NCBI GenBank assembly: GCA_002841495.1
Contig: PGZV01000024.1
Span: 1-34,660, forward strand
Source: Firmicutes bacterium HGW-Firmicutes-2
GTDB taxonomy: Bacteria > Bacillota > Clostridia > Lachnospirales > Vallitaleaceae
Reading direction: 5' to 3'
Length of the DNA stretch: 34,660 nt
Each line of letters begins with the position of its first letter. The stretch's first letter is position 1. This document shows, one piece after another, positions 23,322 through 33,436 of this stretch. Both the position numbers and the translations under genes were made by a program. A model generated the notes under the pieces. It made no database searches. It was not told where the DNA came from and was given only the letters and a program-made list of their open reading frames with translations.

Positions 23322-23461
23322 TTAAGAATTACTATCCGATATTGTCCTTGAAATCAGGTCCAGATTAAAATGATGGAGTCCTGTTTTTTCTCGGAAATCC
23401 GTGGGTGTACGTATATCCTTGTACAGCACACCAGCCAGTGTTTTTTTGTTCCTGCTTCGTT
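23322..23461 (-). other. Unrecognised remnant between copB and the XRE operon
   Basis: One minus-strand frame stays open over about 45 codons (LAGVLYKDIRTPTDFREKTG, then LHHFNLDLIS), but I do not recognise it and it has no start. Its last bases resemble those preceding the terminator at 25626. It may be the tail of a lost gene that travelled with the terminator-promoter module. Confidence 0.35.
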
Positions 23462-25498
23462 TTATTTCGGGTCTAATCTCAAAAGCATGGCATTGATCGC
23501 AACAATAACGGTCGATAAGGACATGAGGACGGCGCCGAAGGCCGGACCCAAGGTAATGCCGATAGGAGCAAGGAGGCCAGCAGCAATTGGAATCGCGATA
23601 AAATTGTAGCCTGCTCCCCATACCAAGTTTTGTTTCATTTTACGTGTCGTCTTGTTTGCTAACTCGATAAAGGATTCAATATCCCCTGGATCAGACTGAG
23701 TAAGGATAATATCCGCAGAATCCAAAGCTACTTGCGTTCCAGCTCCGATTGCAATACCTACGTCTGCCAAGGCAAGGGAAGGTGCGTCATTGACCCCGTC
23801 TCCCACCATGATAACCGTCTTGTTTTGGTTTTTCATGGACTCGACCAGCTTGTACTTATCTTCCGGAGATTGATTGGCTTGGTATTGAATACCTAGAACT
23901 TCTGCAACTCCTTGTGCAGCTTCCTCGTTATCACCAGTAGCCATGAGTGGTTCAATTCCGTATTTTTTCAGCACCTCGATCAAGTTTCTGCTGGTTTCTT
24001 TCAGTTCATCTCCCAATGCGACAGCGCCGATTGCTTCATTATTTTCTACAAGGATACTTAAAGTAGCGCCTTTCGGAATATCCATACGCAATGCTTTTCC
24101 GTATGCCTTTTGGCTGATTAATTGATAGTGGTGGCCGTTCGCCTCCCCTTCTATTCCTGCTCCCGAAACGATTTCAATGGAGTCAAAGGAAACTGACTTA
24201 ATGCCTTTCGCTTCAGCGTGGTTCACAATCGATTGGGCAATCGGGTGACTGGAGCCCGCCTCTATACCCGCCAACAAGCCTGTAATTTCTTCTTCAGAAT
24301 ATTTATCACTCAAAACAGTGACGTCCAACACTTTAAATTCACCAGTTGTTAAAGTACCTGTTTTATCCAATACCATAACATCCGCTTTAGTAGTTAATTC
24401 CAAAGCTTCTCTATTTTTAACCAGTAATCCCCGGCTTGCACCCAAACTAGTACTACGTGATACTACCAAGGGAATAGCAAGACCCAAAGCATGTGGGCAG
24501 GCAATAACTAACGTAGTCACAGTAAAGATAACGGCTGTGGCTAATTAATGTTTGTACTTGTGAGATAAAGGACTTATCCCCTGTTTCTGTTACTTCTACA
24601 TATAGGACACCACTACCATTTGTTGATCCACCAATGACTTGATCTTTAACATTCTTTTCGATTGGCTTAGATTCACCTGTTAAGAGGGCCTCGTTTACAC
24701 GGGATTCTCCGCGAATAATGATACCATCAGCTGGAACATTTTCTCCTGCTTGAACACGGATAACATCTCCAACCTGAAGTTCAGACACAGGACGAGTTTC
24801 AATCGAATCATCTTCTAAAACAACATGAGCGTCTTTTGGCAATAATTCTGCTAGAGCTTTTTGCGCATCCCCTGCTTCACCCAATGCCTTCATTTCAATC
24901 CAGTGTCCTAATAACATGATTAAAAGTAACGTTGCAAACTCAAAGAAGAAGTCCATGACATGTTCTCCGGTCACATATCGAGCGGCCACTGCGTAAACAC
25001 TATAGGCATAAGAAACCGTTATTCCCAAAGTAATCAAGGACATCATGCCTGGAGCTTTTGAATTAAACTCATCTTTCGCACCCATGTAGAATGGTTTTCC
25101 GCCATAAATGTATAGAATTGTTGCCAAGACAGCTGCTACAACGTCTGCATAAGGAAAGATGATTTGGAAAGGCCATTGAATATCCATCAAGGGAGTAATA
25201 AATAAGATTGCAATTCCCAATGGGAGTGATTTCAAGAAAATTTCCTTGAAACTACCATGATGGTGGTGGGCGTGCCCTCCCATTGCACCACGATCATGAT
25301 CCATGTTGCTATGGTCCATCTTGCTATGGTCCATCTTGCTATCTTGCCGTGATCCATATTGCTGTGATCCATCTTACTGTGGTCCATCTTGCCGTGATCC
25401 ATATTGCTGTGATCCATATTGCTGTGATCCATCTTACTGTGATCCATCTTACTGTGGTCCATATTTCCATCTTTAAGATTGTTATCTTTTTTATTCAT
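23462..25498 (-). pseudogene. copB: CopB-type copper P-type ATPase, broken at two places
   Basis: Motifs show a CopB/P1B-3 ATPase that exports Cu or Ag: Met/His-rich N-terminal repeats, TGES, the CPH motif in VIACPHALGLAIP, DKTGTLTTG, GDGVNDAP and a C-terminal LRLDPK. Translation should begin at 25498 (AGGAGG six bases upstream). First, a 7-base deletion inside the MDHSK repeats (near 25340) shifts the frame. Second, near 24540 the sequence jumps from QTLI to TAVIFTVTTLVIACPH, losing about 40 codons that include a transmembrane hairpin, and shifts the frame again. A re-start at 25334 would give only the N-terminal 293 residues. It should not make a working pump unless the sequence is in error. 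Confidence 0.9.
25290..25462 (-). repeat. Tandem 15-bp repeats encoding MDHSK/MDHSN
   Basis: 173 bases hold eleven full 15-bp units plus a partial one, encoding Met-Asp-His-(Ser/Gly)-(Lys/Asn), a likely copper-binding tail of CopB. The partial unit lacks seven bases (TATGGTCC-like sequence missing near 25340), which breaks the frame. Exact 15-bp slippage would have stayed in frame. Confidence 0.85.
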
Positions 25499-25573
25499 TA
25501 TTGGCCTCCTTGTAAAATCATACATTCCATGAACTTGAAAGACTGTTGAGCGCCTCTATACTTCAATGAGATA

Positions 25574-25602
25574 ATTATAAAACATTTGATTTCAAATAAC
25601 AA
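25574..25602 (-). promoter_or_regulatory. SigA promoter of copB
   Basis: TTGTTA (25602-25597) and a perfect TATAAT (25579-25574) are 17 bases apart. The spacer holds the inverted repeat ATTTGA-AA-TCAAAT, a candidate operator. No CopY-type TACA-N2-TGTA box is seen. Nearly the same promoter precedes the XRE gene. Confidence 0.8.
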
Positions 25603-25625
25603 TAGAATGTTTAGAACTAGACAAA

Positions 25626-25655
25626 ACCCGCACCTCAAGAAAAAGAGGTACGGGT
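25626..25655 (-). terminator. Terminator of the serine recombinase pseudogene
   Basis: ACCCGCACCTC and GAGGTACGGGT arms form an 11-bp stem with one mismatch, followed by TTTTG on the minus strand, 16 bases after the recombinase stop codon. Confidence 0.8.
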
Positions 25656-25671
25656 GATTTTATGTCAAGGA

Positions 25672-26215
<544 letters not shown>

Positions 26216-26220
<5 letters not shown>

Positions 26221-26252
26221 AGTGAAAAAGTAAATTCCAGTTTTTTAACCCC
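26216..26252. repeat. IS-end-like inverted repeat, left copy
   Basis: GTAAAGTGAAAAAGTAAATT followed by CCAGTTTTTTAACCC is matched, in inverse orientation and with about four differences, by the sequence at 34218-34256. It interrupts the serine recombinase pseudogene. Such pairs are expected at the ends of an insertion sequence or composite element. No transposase remains. Confidence 0.6.
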
Positions 26253-26320
26253 CAATACCAGAGAAAGAAATCTGAGATTAAAAAGTGAAAAAATAATAAA
26301 AAAGCAGTTAGGTAATTCAC

Positions 26321-26681
26321 TAATTCAGTTCTGATTCAATTCCGCGGAATATATCAATCAAATTTGTTTTATGGTAAATAAATTTAATTGTTGTGATATT
26401 CTATGAAAGATGTTTAGAATTGGAAAATCAATCTGATAATGTAAGCTTCATATATTCCTTCTCGACAGAAAGATAAAAGTACTTTGGAATTTATGGATAT
26501 ATAGACGTATGGCAGATTTTATGTTAGTTTGGGATAGAAAATCCTTTACAGCTTTGGGAATGCTGAATCCCTGCGTATAAAAGAAATTGCCTTCAAACTG
26601 ATATAATTTTCATCAATTTGAAGGCTATGGATACTATTCAAAAAAAATATATTATAATACTCTAACCAAATACTAAACTAC
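26321..26681. other. Intergenic stretch with one terminator, otherwise empty
   Basis: AT-rich sequence between the recombinase debris and the GGDEF gene. Apart from the terminator hairpin at 26589-26625 no gene, RNA motif or clear promoter is seen. Confidence 0.5.
26589..26625 (-). terminator. Terminator of the MCP/HD-GYP/GGDEF operon
   Basis: GCCTTCAAACTGAT (26589-26602) pairs with ATCAATTTGAAGGC (26612-26625) over 14 bp with one G-U. On the minus strand it is followed by a moderately T-rich AATTTCTTTTAT. Confidence 0.7.
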
Positions 26682-27404
26682 TCACAATTTATCAGTGAAA
26701 TTTTGCTCCTTTTTTTTCTGATAACAAACTAATCTATCCTTTCCAAATTCTTTCGCTCTATATAAAGCTATATCACTTGCTCTTAATAGATTAACAATAG
26801 ACTCAGCATCATCAGGAGCAGAAGCTAATCCAGCAGAAACTGTAATTCCTGAATAAGGTGTATTATCACAATCCCTGATATTCTCTACAATTCTATTACC
26901 AATTTTCAAAGCTAATTCTTTTGAACACTCATCTAAAATAACTATCAATTCTTCACCGCCATATCGATATGCTTTATCAATGTTCCGAATGCTACCTTTA
27001 ATTGTTTTTGCCACATTTTTTAATACGTTATCGCCTGCTTCATGTCCATAGGTGTTATTAAATTTACTAAAATCATCTATGTCCAAATAAATCACAGTGT
27101 AAGTTGAGCTGTTATTCAGACTCTTTATATCTTCTTCAAAAGCATATCTATTATATAATTCAGTTAATTTATCTATTCTTATTTCCTGTTCAAGTTTTTG
27201 TTTATCTACTTTTAGAATACTGTACCTATGTATAAAAAACAATGTAAATAACGAATTGATTAAACCATAAATAATTCCAGTTGAAACACAGTGTATTAAT
27301 AAACTTTCGCTAGTCGACATAAAAATCAAATAAAATGTATATCCGCAAACAGCGCCCAATAATATCATGGACAAAATAACTATAGCAGTGAATTTTTTAT
27401 TCAT
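26682..27404 (-). CDS. Membrane-anchored diguanylate cyclase (GGDEF)
   Basis: A 240-residue protein with two N-terminal transmembrane segments (about 6-28 and 36-60), a short coiled coil and a GGDEF domain. Visible motifs are DKLTELYNRYAFE, VIYLDIDDFSKFNN and the active-site YRYGGEEL. It makes c-di-GMP at the membrane. ATG 27404 is chosen because GAGGAG, located in the last codons of the HD-GYP gene, is seven bases upstream; the annotated-looking GTG at 27410 is too close. Its coupling to a c-di-GMP phosphodiesterase and a chemoreceptor suggests one signalling operon linking a sensed stimulus to c-di-GMP level. Confidence 0.9.
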   Translation of the reverse strand: MNKKFTAIVILSMILLGAVCGYTFYLIFMSTSESLLIHCVSTGIIYGLINSLFTLFFIHRYSILKVDKQKLEQEIRIDKLTELYNRYAFEEDIKSLNNSSTYTVIYLDIDDFSKFNNTYGHEAGDNVLKNVAKTIKGSIRNIDKAYRYGGEELIVILDECSKELALKIGNRIVENIRDCDNTPYSGITVSAGLASAPDDAESIVNLLRASDIALYRAKEFGKDRLVCYQKKKEQNFTDKL

Positions 27405-27406
27405 AT

Positions 27407-28675
27407 TCACTCTCCTCGTTTGTTATCATCATTCAATAATTTTTCTATTACTAAAAAAGCGTCAACGATTCTAGCATCAAACTGTACTTGTTTATTACGC
27501 AATATTTCATCGACTGCTACCTCATGTTGGAGTTTTTTTCGATAAGGTCTATTAGATGTCATCGCATCATATGTATCTGCCACTGATATTATCTTAGAAC
27601 ACAGCGGAATTCTTTCTCCACTAAGCTTATCCGGATATCCGTTGCCGATATATCTTTCGTGGTGATGCATGATTATGGGCAGAATATCATCTAGAAACTC
27701 TATAGATTTAAGTATATTTACCCCCATTTCAGGATGCTTTTGAATTATAGCGAACTCTTCGTCCGTAAGTTTACTGTTCTTTAACAGAATATGATCAGGA
27801 ATTCCTATCTTACCTATATCGTGGAATAAAGCGGCGTATTCCAGTTTTTTCATCTCATCCGCTGACAAGCCAAGATTTTCACCTATAAGAAGAGATATTT
27901 TTGTTACTCTTTCCGAATGCCCAGCGGTATATGCGTCTCTGGCGTCGACTGCATTTGATAATGCTGATATAGTGTTCCTATATGAGTCTGAAAGCTGTTT
28001 ATAAGCTGTTTCGATCTCTGCTTTTTGATTTATTAGTTCATTGTTTTGATTCCTTAATGTCTTTGATGCTGAATACAAGATTCTTATTAACAACAAAAAG
28101 AGTACCAGCAATCCACCAGACATAGTCAAAATTATTTCTTTTAAAAGCATATCCACATGTGATTTAATAACCACTTCCGGGATTTGAAGCATTAGTACTC
28201 CTGCAATGTTCTCTTTATATTTTATCGGAACATATAAGTTGAATACTCTTGTATTAATTACATCATTAATAGAATAAGCTTTGGAGATATAATATGTTAC
28301 CTTACTTTCCAGTATCATATCAACACCACTAAGATCATTTGCAGTTATTGTCTCTGAGGACTGTCTGTTTGTTAATACTATTTTCTTCTTATTATTAAAC
28401 ATGGTATATGATTGGGGCATATACAGGCTCAATGATCTATTGATATTTTCTTCCAGAAGCATTTGCTTAGCGTTATCAATATTATTATCAAAATCAGATT
28501 CTACTAAAATACTTTCATTTATACTGTCCACGGCAATTTGAGCGGCACCATATAAATTTTGATGATAATCATTTTTAATATGATTCGATATGACAAACGA
28601 TAAAACGGCGCCAATTAAAATAAAAGTAATAAGACTGTATAGTATAAATGTTTTTACTAATGAATACTTTTTCAT
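27407..28675 (-). CDS. HD-GYP c-di-GMP phosphodiesterase with extracytoplasmic sensor
   Basis: A 422-residue membrane protein: a transmembrane segment near the N-terminus (LVKTFILYSLITFILIGAVL), an extracytoplasmic region of about 150 residues, a second transmembrane segment (MSGGLLVLFLLLIRIL), a coiled coil and an HD-GYP domain. The catalytic residues are clear: GHSERV, FHDIGKIGIPD, HHHERYIGNGYP, DTYDAM. It should degrade c-di-GMP. The start at 28675 is preferred (GAGG six bases upstream). A longer frame from 28789 would overlap the chemoreceptor gene and adds no recognisable domain. Its stop overlaps the GTGA ahead of the GGDEF gene, so the opposing enzymes are translationally coupled. Confidence 0.88.
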   Translation of the reverse strand: MKKYSLVKTFILYSLITFILIGAVLSFVISNHIKNDYHQNLYGAAQIAVDSINESILVESDFDNNIDNAKQMLLEENINRSLSLYMPQSYTMFNNKKKIVLTNRQSSETITANDLSGVDMILESKVTYYISKAYSINDVINTRVFNLYVPIKYKENIAGVLMLQIPEVVIKSHVDMLLKEIILTMSGGLLVLFLLLIRILYSASKTLRNQNNELINQKAEIETAYKQLSDSYRNTISALSNAVDARDAYTAGHSERVTKISLLIGENLGLSADEMKKLEYAALFHDIGKIGIPDHILLKNSKLTDEEFAIIQKHPEMGVNILKSIEFLDDILPIIMHHHERYIGNGYPDKLSGERIPLCSKIISVADTYDAMTSNRPYRKKLQHEVAVDEILRNKQVQFDARIVDAFLVIEKLLNDDNKRGE

Positions 28676-28772
28676 TACATACCTCAATCCCTTAAATATA
28701 TAGTAAAGTGGGCGACTGTTAAGTGCCCACCTTGTTGTATCATAAAATATTTTACTAATAATTTTATATATA

Positions 28773-30491
28773 CTATTTTTCTGCCTCAATCTCAGTTGTT
28801 TGAAAGTACTGAATCATCTTATTAAGATTTTCTGTCATCATCAGAAGAGGATTAGATAAAGCACTTATCTCTTGAATTGCAGCTATTTGCTCGCCAATAT
28901 TACCATTTATATTATGTGCGGACTGTGCTACATCCTTTGAATTAATCACGGCCTGATCCATATGTTCTGAAATATTTTCAGCGGAATTTGCCTGTTCTTC
29001 TGATTGTACTGAAATCTTCCTTATCTTTTCAGCCAATTGAGCAATACTATCAAGAATAATAGTTAAATTAGTATCGGCCACTAATGCAGCCTGATTTCCT
29101 TCAATTACTTTTTTCTCTGTAATTGTTATGCTCTGTACTGCTATGTTTGTTTTATTTTGTACTTCGATTATTGTATTCTCAATGTCGGCTGCTGCAACCG
29201 CACTGCCATCCGCCAATTTTCTCACTTCTTCAGCCACAACCTTAAAACCTCTACCATGTTCACCTGCTCTAGCTGCTTCTATTGATGCATTAAGGGCTAA
29301 AAGATTGGTCTGTGCGGCAATATCCTTAATCACAGTTATTATATTATCAATTTTACCTGAAAGTACTTGTAGATCGTCTATTGTTACATGTACCTCATTT
29401 GTCGATTTCTCGATATCTTTTGTATTATGTATTAATATATCGACTGAACTTCTACCTTTTTTTGCTGACTCAATAAGAGTATTAGATTCTGTATTAGCTT
29501 CCTGGGTTAATTTTGATACTTCATCAGAATTAATAACTATATTTTTTAAATTACTACTGATATGTTCTATCGAAGAAACCACTTGCTCAATATTATCTGT
29601 AATGGCACCTACCGAAACTCCTATTTCATCCATAACCTGATTCGATTCTTCTGTTGCTATATTTAATTGTTCTGTACTTTCTTCCAAACCCATTGAAGAT
29701 TTCTTGATTTCAGATACAATTTCACTTAGTTTCTCACCTGTATTATTAAGGGAATTCACAAGCATGCCAATTTCATCATTAGCCATTCGAATATCAATTC
29801 TGCTATTCAAGTTCCCTTTTGATAATTCATCGGCGAATCGTACTGATCTTTTTAAAGGCTTGATTACCGACGCGGCCATTCTACTCATTATGAAAGCACC
29901 GGCAATTAAAGCAAAAAGTATAATTCCAATAAAGATCAAAAATGATTTATTATATGTACTATTACTGTTTATAAAAGTATCATCGGCTTCTGCCAATTCA
30001 TGCTGTGATAGTTCTGTAATCAATGTGTCTATTTTATCAAATGTCTTGGTACTGTTTTGAGAAAGTGCTAGTGCCTCATCCTCACTACCTGCCATACTTT
30101 TATCAATTACTTCACTCTGGATTTTTTTTACATCATTAACTTTACTAATCAATGCTTCAATCTCGGCCTCGTTACCTTCACCTTCCATCAAATCCATATA
30201 TAAATTTAAATTTTTGATAATTCCATCTGTATATGTTTCATCCAAGTGCATAGTGTGTTCCATTTTTTCATCTTTTGTTTTTGATAAAAGAACATTCTTT
30301 TCTGCTCTCTGAGCTTTGATAATATTATAATGAGCATCTTTCAAATAGTATACTCCTTTTAAGCTGTCATTATAAATTTCCTTTACATTGTTATTAATTG
30401 ATTTCATTTCATAAAGGCCAAACACTCCCAAAAACACCATGATAATCATAATAGCAGAAAATCCTATCAATAATTTTTTTCTAAATCCCAT
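28773..30491 (-). CDS. Methyl-accepting chemotaxis protein
   Basis: A 572-residue chemoreceptor: a transmembrane segment near the N-terminus ([20 protein letters not shown]), a helical four-helix-bundle sensor of about 150 residues, a second transmembrane segment, a HAMP domain (about 210-265) and the MCP signalling domain with its conserved tip [20 protein letters not shown] and [11 protein letters not shown]. It should pass a ligand signal to CheA/CheW. The ATG at 30491 follows GAGAGGA by eight bases. An upstream extension to 30575 lacks a ribosome binding site. No che genes are in the window. The ligand is unknown. It leads the c-di-GMP gene pair. Confidence 0.92.
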   Translation of the reverse strand: MGFRKKLLIGFSAIMIIMVFLGVFGLYEMKSINNNVKEIYNDSLKGVYYLKDAHYNIIKAQRAEKNVLLSKTKDEKMEHTMHLDETYTDGIIKNLNLYMDLMEGEGNEAEIEALISKVNDVKKIQSEVIDKSMAGSEDEALALSQNSTKTFDKIDTLITELSQHELAEADDTFINSNSTYNKSFLIFIGIILFALIAGAFIMSRMAASVIKPLKRSVRFADELSKGNLNSRIDIRMANDEIGMLVNSLNNTGEKLSEIVSEIKKSSMGLEESTEQLNIATEESNQVMDEIGVSVGAITDNIEQVVSSIEHISSNLKNIVINSDEVSKLTQEANTESNTLIESAKKGRSSVDILIHNTKDIEKSTNEVHVTIDDLQVLSGKIDNIITVIKDIAAQTNLLALNASIEAARAGEHGRGFKVVAEEVRKLADGSAVAAADIENTIIEVQNKTNIAVQSITITEKKVIEGNQAALVADTNLTIILDSIAQLAEKIRKISVQSEEQANSAENISEHMDQAVINSKDVAQSAHNINGNIGEQIAAIQEISALSNPLLMMTENLNKMIQYFQTTEIEAEK

Positions 30492-30858
30492 TTTTGTTGT
30501 CCTCTCTATTATAGTTAGATTCATATACTTTTTTGTCGCTTTTAATATTATAGCATAAATATATGTAATTTTCATGGAGATTTTGATATTTTATGAATTT
30601 TTAAAAGAATTCATTTACCTCGCATGTTTGAATCTTAGTTGTAAAAATGATATTTCTTTTCTTAAAAGCTTTCTTGTTCCAGCTCGGCAGTTAGTTGCTT
30701 AGAGCATATAAGTAATTTACCTAACGCAATTTCAGTATTATGAAATTAAAAATACTATTATGAGTCCCTTATTATCACAACATCATTATGAGCGTGCTGC
30801 TCATTACAAGTCTGGCACACTCATAGTATATACAATATTTTAGTATATATAATTTTGA
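30492..30858. other. Intergenic region between the histidine kinase and MCP genes
   Basis: It holds the MCP promoter and a hairpin at 30787-30825 (TATGAGCGTGC with GCACACTCATA, one mismatch). The hairpin lies just downstream of the histidine kinase stop and may be its terminator, although the T-tract is poor. Nothing else is recognisable. Confidence 0.5.
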
Positions 30859-32229
30859 TTATCTTGGTATTGTCAATATGAATTTACTACCTTTAGTTAA
30901 ATCAGATTCTACAATAATTGTACCATGAATGATTGCCATATTTTCATTTGCTACATAAAGGCCAATACCGTCTCCTGCCGATCCAATTGATATATCCTTT
31001 TTATAATAGGCGTCAAAAATTTTAGCTTGATCTTCTTTACTTATTCCCGGACCGTTATCTTCTATTACTAAGATAATACTATCAGAATTTACATGGTAGG
31101 ATACAGATACATTACCATTTGGTTCAGTAAATTTATACGCATTCGTCAGTATGTTGTATATAGCCTGGCTTAATCTATATTTATCCGTTTTTATCGATAC
31201 TTTTTCGTGATCTGTGATTTTAAAATCTATTCCTTTTTTTTCAAATTGTGCTTTTAAACCATTAACAATCTGCTTAACGAGCTGGCTAAATTCAAATTCT
31301 TCGATATTTAATGTCGTCTCCAATTTTTCTGCATCAATCATACTGCTCATATTTGTAATAATAGCTGTAATGTTCTCAATCTGATTTTCACATACCCTGA
31401 TTTCCTCAGGAACCATATCAATTACCCCATCCTCGATTCCTTCCAGATGTGTCCTTAAGATAGTTAGAGGCGTCCTAGTCTGGTGTACTAGCTGATCAAT
31501 AAGAGCTTTCCTATTTTTCTGTTTCAACTTTAACCTTGATTGTAATGTTTGCAAGCTCTGTTGGATTACTCTAATTTCTTTCACTTTTGACTGACGAGAG
31601 GGTGTATCATTTCCAATATCAATATTTTGTGCCATCTCGGCAGTCTGAATTAAATCCTTACTCATCCGATTACTAATAATCATTCCAATAATAACTGCAA
31701 ATATAAGCACGATACCGATGGAGTATAGGCTATTTTTCAAAAGAGACGATTGAAACATCCATGTCGCAAATGAATTTTCAGCTGAACTATATTTTGTAAT
31801 GTTAACTTGGCCTATTACTGTATTACCATAGATGATCTCGGTATGGTCCACTTCCTCATACTGAGAGTCTCTCATTCTCCCCATCATATTACCCATCATG
31901 CCACTCATCGTACCACTTGTTACATATGATTGAACATCCGCACTTACATCAGTTATTAAAACACCGTTATTATCATATACCTTTATTCTGGTTATCGGAT
32001 CCACAAGATGAGTTTCTAACTCTAAAGCTATCTGATTTTCAGAATAATTTTCATCTTTTAATGCTCCTGATAAGTATTCTACAATCTGATTTAAATGCTT
32101 ATCATAATTATCTTTCATATAATCTTTGAAGTACTGATTTGTTAAAATACTTAGAATCAATGAGTTAATAATGACAGATAGAATTGCTATTATTACAAGT
32201 ACCAGAAGCCACTGTTTTTTTATCGTCAT
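30859..32229 (-). CDS. Sensor histidine kinase with Met-rich sensor loop
   Basis: A 456-residue membrane histidine kinase. Transmembrane segments at about 8-31 and 167-186 enclose an extracytoplasmic domain that contains MSGMMGNMMGRM (109-120), a methionine cluster of the kind that binds Cu(I) or Ag(I). HAMP and HisKA follow, with phospho-acceptor H249 in HQTRTPL (HELRTPL is commoner). The HATPase part has NILTNAYKF, DNGPGIS and GDGIGLYV. It overlaps the response regulator gene by ATGA, with GGAGG inside that gene. Metal sensing is inference from the Met cluster and the Met-rich and copper genes nearby. Confidence 0.9.
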   Translation of the reverse strand: MTIKKQWLLVLVIIAILSVIINSLILSILTNQYFKDYMKDNYDKHLNQIVEYLSGALKDENYSENQIALELETHLVDPITRIKVYDNNGVLITDVSADVQSYVTSGTMSGMMGNMMGRMRDSQYEEVDHTEIIYGNTVIGQVNITKYSSAENSFATWMFQSSLLKNSLYSIGIVLIFAVIIGMIISNRMSKDLIQTAEMAQNIDIGNDTPSRQSKVKEIRVIQQSLQTLQSRLKLKQKNRKALIDQLVHQTRTPLTILRTHLEGIEDGVIDMVPEEIRVCENQIENITAIITNMSSMIDAEKLETTLNIEEFEFSQLVKQIVNGLKAQFEKKGIDFKITDHEKVSIKTDKYRLSQAIYNILTNAYKFTEPNGNVSVSYHVNSDSIILVIEDNGPGISKEDQAKIFDAYYKKDISIGSAGDGIGLYVANENMAIIHGTIIVESDLTKGSKFILTIPR

Positions 32230-32912
32230 ATCTCCTCACCTCCAAATATATAACCTGCTCCATACTTTGTAATAAGTATTTTGGGAGTTTTCGGATCATC
32301 CTCTATTTTTTGTCTGATTCTCTTGATAAAGCTATCTATGTTTCTGTCGTAGCCTTCATAATCATGTCCATATGCCAGTGTAATTAACTGCTCTCTGGTC
32401 AAAATCTGCCCTTTGTTTTTGAATAAGACAAACAACAGCTTATATTCAGCTGTTGTAAGTGTTATTTCATTTCCGTTTTTCAACAATTTCATTCCTTTGG
32501 TATGAAGGCTTAAATCTTTAAAATGATATACAATTTCATCTGTTTCATTGTATATTCGCTTTAGAAATACCTGGATCCGCTTCATCAGTTCTCTGGGGCT
32601 GAAGGGTTTTATTACATAATCATCAGCTCCGATCTCGAAGCCTTTTAGACGATCTATTTCTTCTTGCTTTGCCGTGAGCATAATCACAGGCACATCCGAT
32701 ATTTTTCTAATTTCCTTTAATACCTCAAACCCATTAACACCCGGCATCATTATATCCAACAGGACAAGGTGAAAAATCTGATTTCCAAACAATTCGAGAG
32801 CTTCAAACCCATTGCTTGCTACTGCTACTCCGTAACCCTCTTTCGTGATGTACTTCATTACTATATCACTAATTTCTTTTTGGTCTTCTACCAACAAAAT
32901 TTTGTAAACCAT
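32226..32912 (-). CDS. OmpR/PhoB-family response regulator
   Basis: A 228-residue regulator with a receiver domain (acidic pocket VEDQ, phospho-acceptor D53 in LLDIMMPG, conserved T80 and K102 in IKPFSP) and an OmpR-type winged helix (LTTAEYKLLFVLFKNKGQIL, then REQLI and GYDRNIDSFIKRIRQKIE). It partners the kinase downstream. GGGGTGAAAAG precedes the ATG. Likely targets are its own operon and the SHOCT and Met-rich protein genes just upstream, but no direct-repeat operator could be pinned down. Confidence 0.93.
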   Translation of the reverse strand: MVYKILLVEDQKEISDIVMKYITKEGYGVAVASNGFEALELFGNQIFHLVLLDIMMPGVNGFEVLKEIRKISDVPVIMLTAKQEEIDRLKGFEIGADDYVIKPFSPRELMKRIQVFLKRIYNETDEIVYHFKDLSLHTKGMKLLKNGNEITLTTAEYKLLFVLFKNKGQILTREQLITLAYGHDYEGYDRNIDSFIKRIRQKIEDDPKTPKILITKYGAGYIFGGEEI

Positions 32913-32943
32913 CTTTTCACCCCGTCCAGTATTTATAATTCTT

Positions 32944-33198
32944 CTATTTCTTATTTATTATATCTTTTCGCCTGAGATACTCTTCTTCCGTGATGTCGCC
33001 CTGCACATATTTCATTTTCAAATTCTCTGATGCAGCATCGTACGATGTCTTTTTCTTACTATTATAAACTACAAAATAGAAAAGTAAAGAAATTGTTATT
33101 ATCACTCCTAAGGTAGTCAGTATTCCCCATCCATTGTTCATAAATCTAAAGCAGCTTGCACTTCCATAATATCCATTACTAAAATATCCGTTCATCAT
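32944..33198 (-). CDS. SHOCT-domain membrane protein 1
   Basis: An 84-residue protein with a short N-terminal Gly/Tyr/Asn-rich stretch, one transmembrane segment (LTTLGVIITISLLFYFVVY) and a C-terminal SHOCT motif (LKMKYVQGDITEEEYLRRKD). SHOCT domains are short helical pieces often found in metal-stress operons next to copper sensors. A second SHOCT gene lies 13 bases upstream and the response regulator gene follows, so co-transcription is likely. Function is unknown. Confidence 0.85.
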   Translation of the reverse strand: MMNGYFSNGYYGSASCFRFMNNGWGILTTLGVIITISLLFYFVVYNSKKKTSYDAASENLKMKYVQGDITEEEYLRRKDIINKK

Positions 33199-33211
33199 AA
33201 AGATTCCTCCT

Positions 33212-33394
33212 TTAATATCTTATTGTTTTTTTCATTCTCTCAAAAGTTTCTTCATTAATTTCGCCGTTTACATAGCGTTCTTTCAACATATCTTCCGGTG
33301 AGTGGTCATTATGAAACGTGGTCTTTGTTGTTTCATGATCACGAAACCAATAGAAAATTACCGCAATTATAAGAATCCAAAAGAATATCATCAT
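33212..33394 (-). CDS. SHOCT-domain membrane protein 2
   Basis: A 60-residue protein: an N-terminal transmembrane helix (MIFFWILIIAVIFYWF) and the SHOCT motif MLKERYVNGEINEETFERMK at the C-terminus. It is shorter than but related to the neighbouring SHOCT protein, suggesting old duplication. It lies between the Met-rich secreted protein gene and the other SHOCT gene. Confidence 0.85.
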   Translation of the reverse strand: MMIFFWILIIAVIFYWFRDHETTKTTFHNDHSPEDMLKERYVNGEINEETFERMKKTIRY

Positions 33395-33436
33395 ATTATT
33401 TTACCTCCTGTGTTTTTTTAGCCTTTACAAAATGAT

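Noticed and set aside
25290-25462. Regular short repeats resembling a CRISPR-like array
   Set aside because: The 15-bp units have no spacers and encode Met-Asp-His-Ser-Lys within copB. It is a coding tandem repeat.
25283-25549. Plus-strand ORF with repeated Ile-His-Val units
   Set aside because: It is the reverse reading of the MDHSK repeats. The minus-strand start has a clear ribosome binding site and promoter.
29128-29640. 170-residue plus-strand ORF inside the chemoreceptor gene
   Set aside because: It is antisense to the conserved MCP signalling domain and has no start signals of its own.
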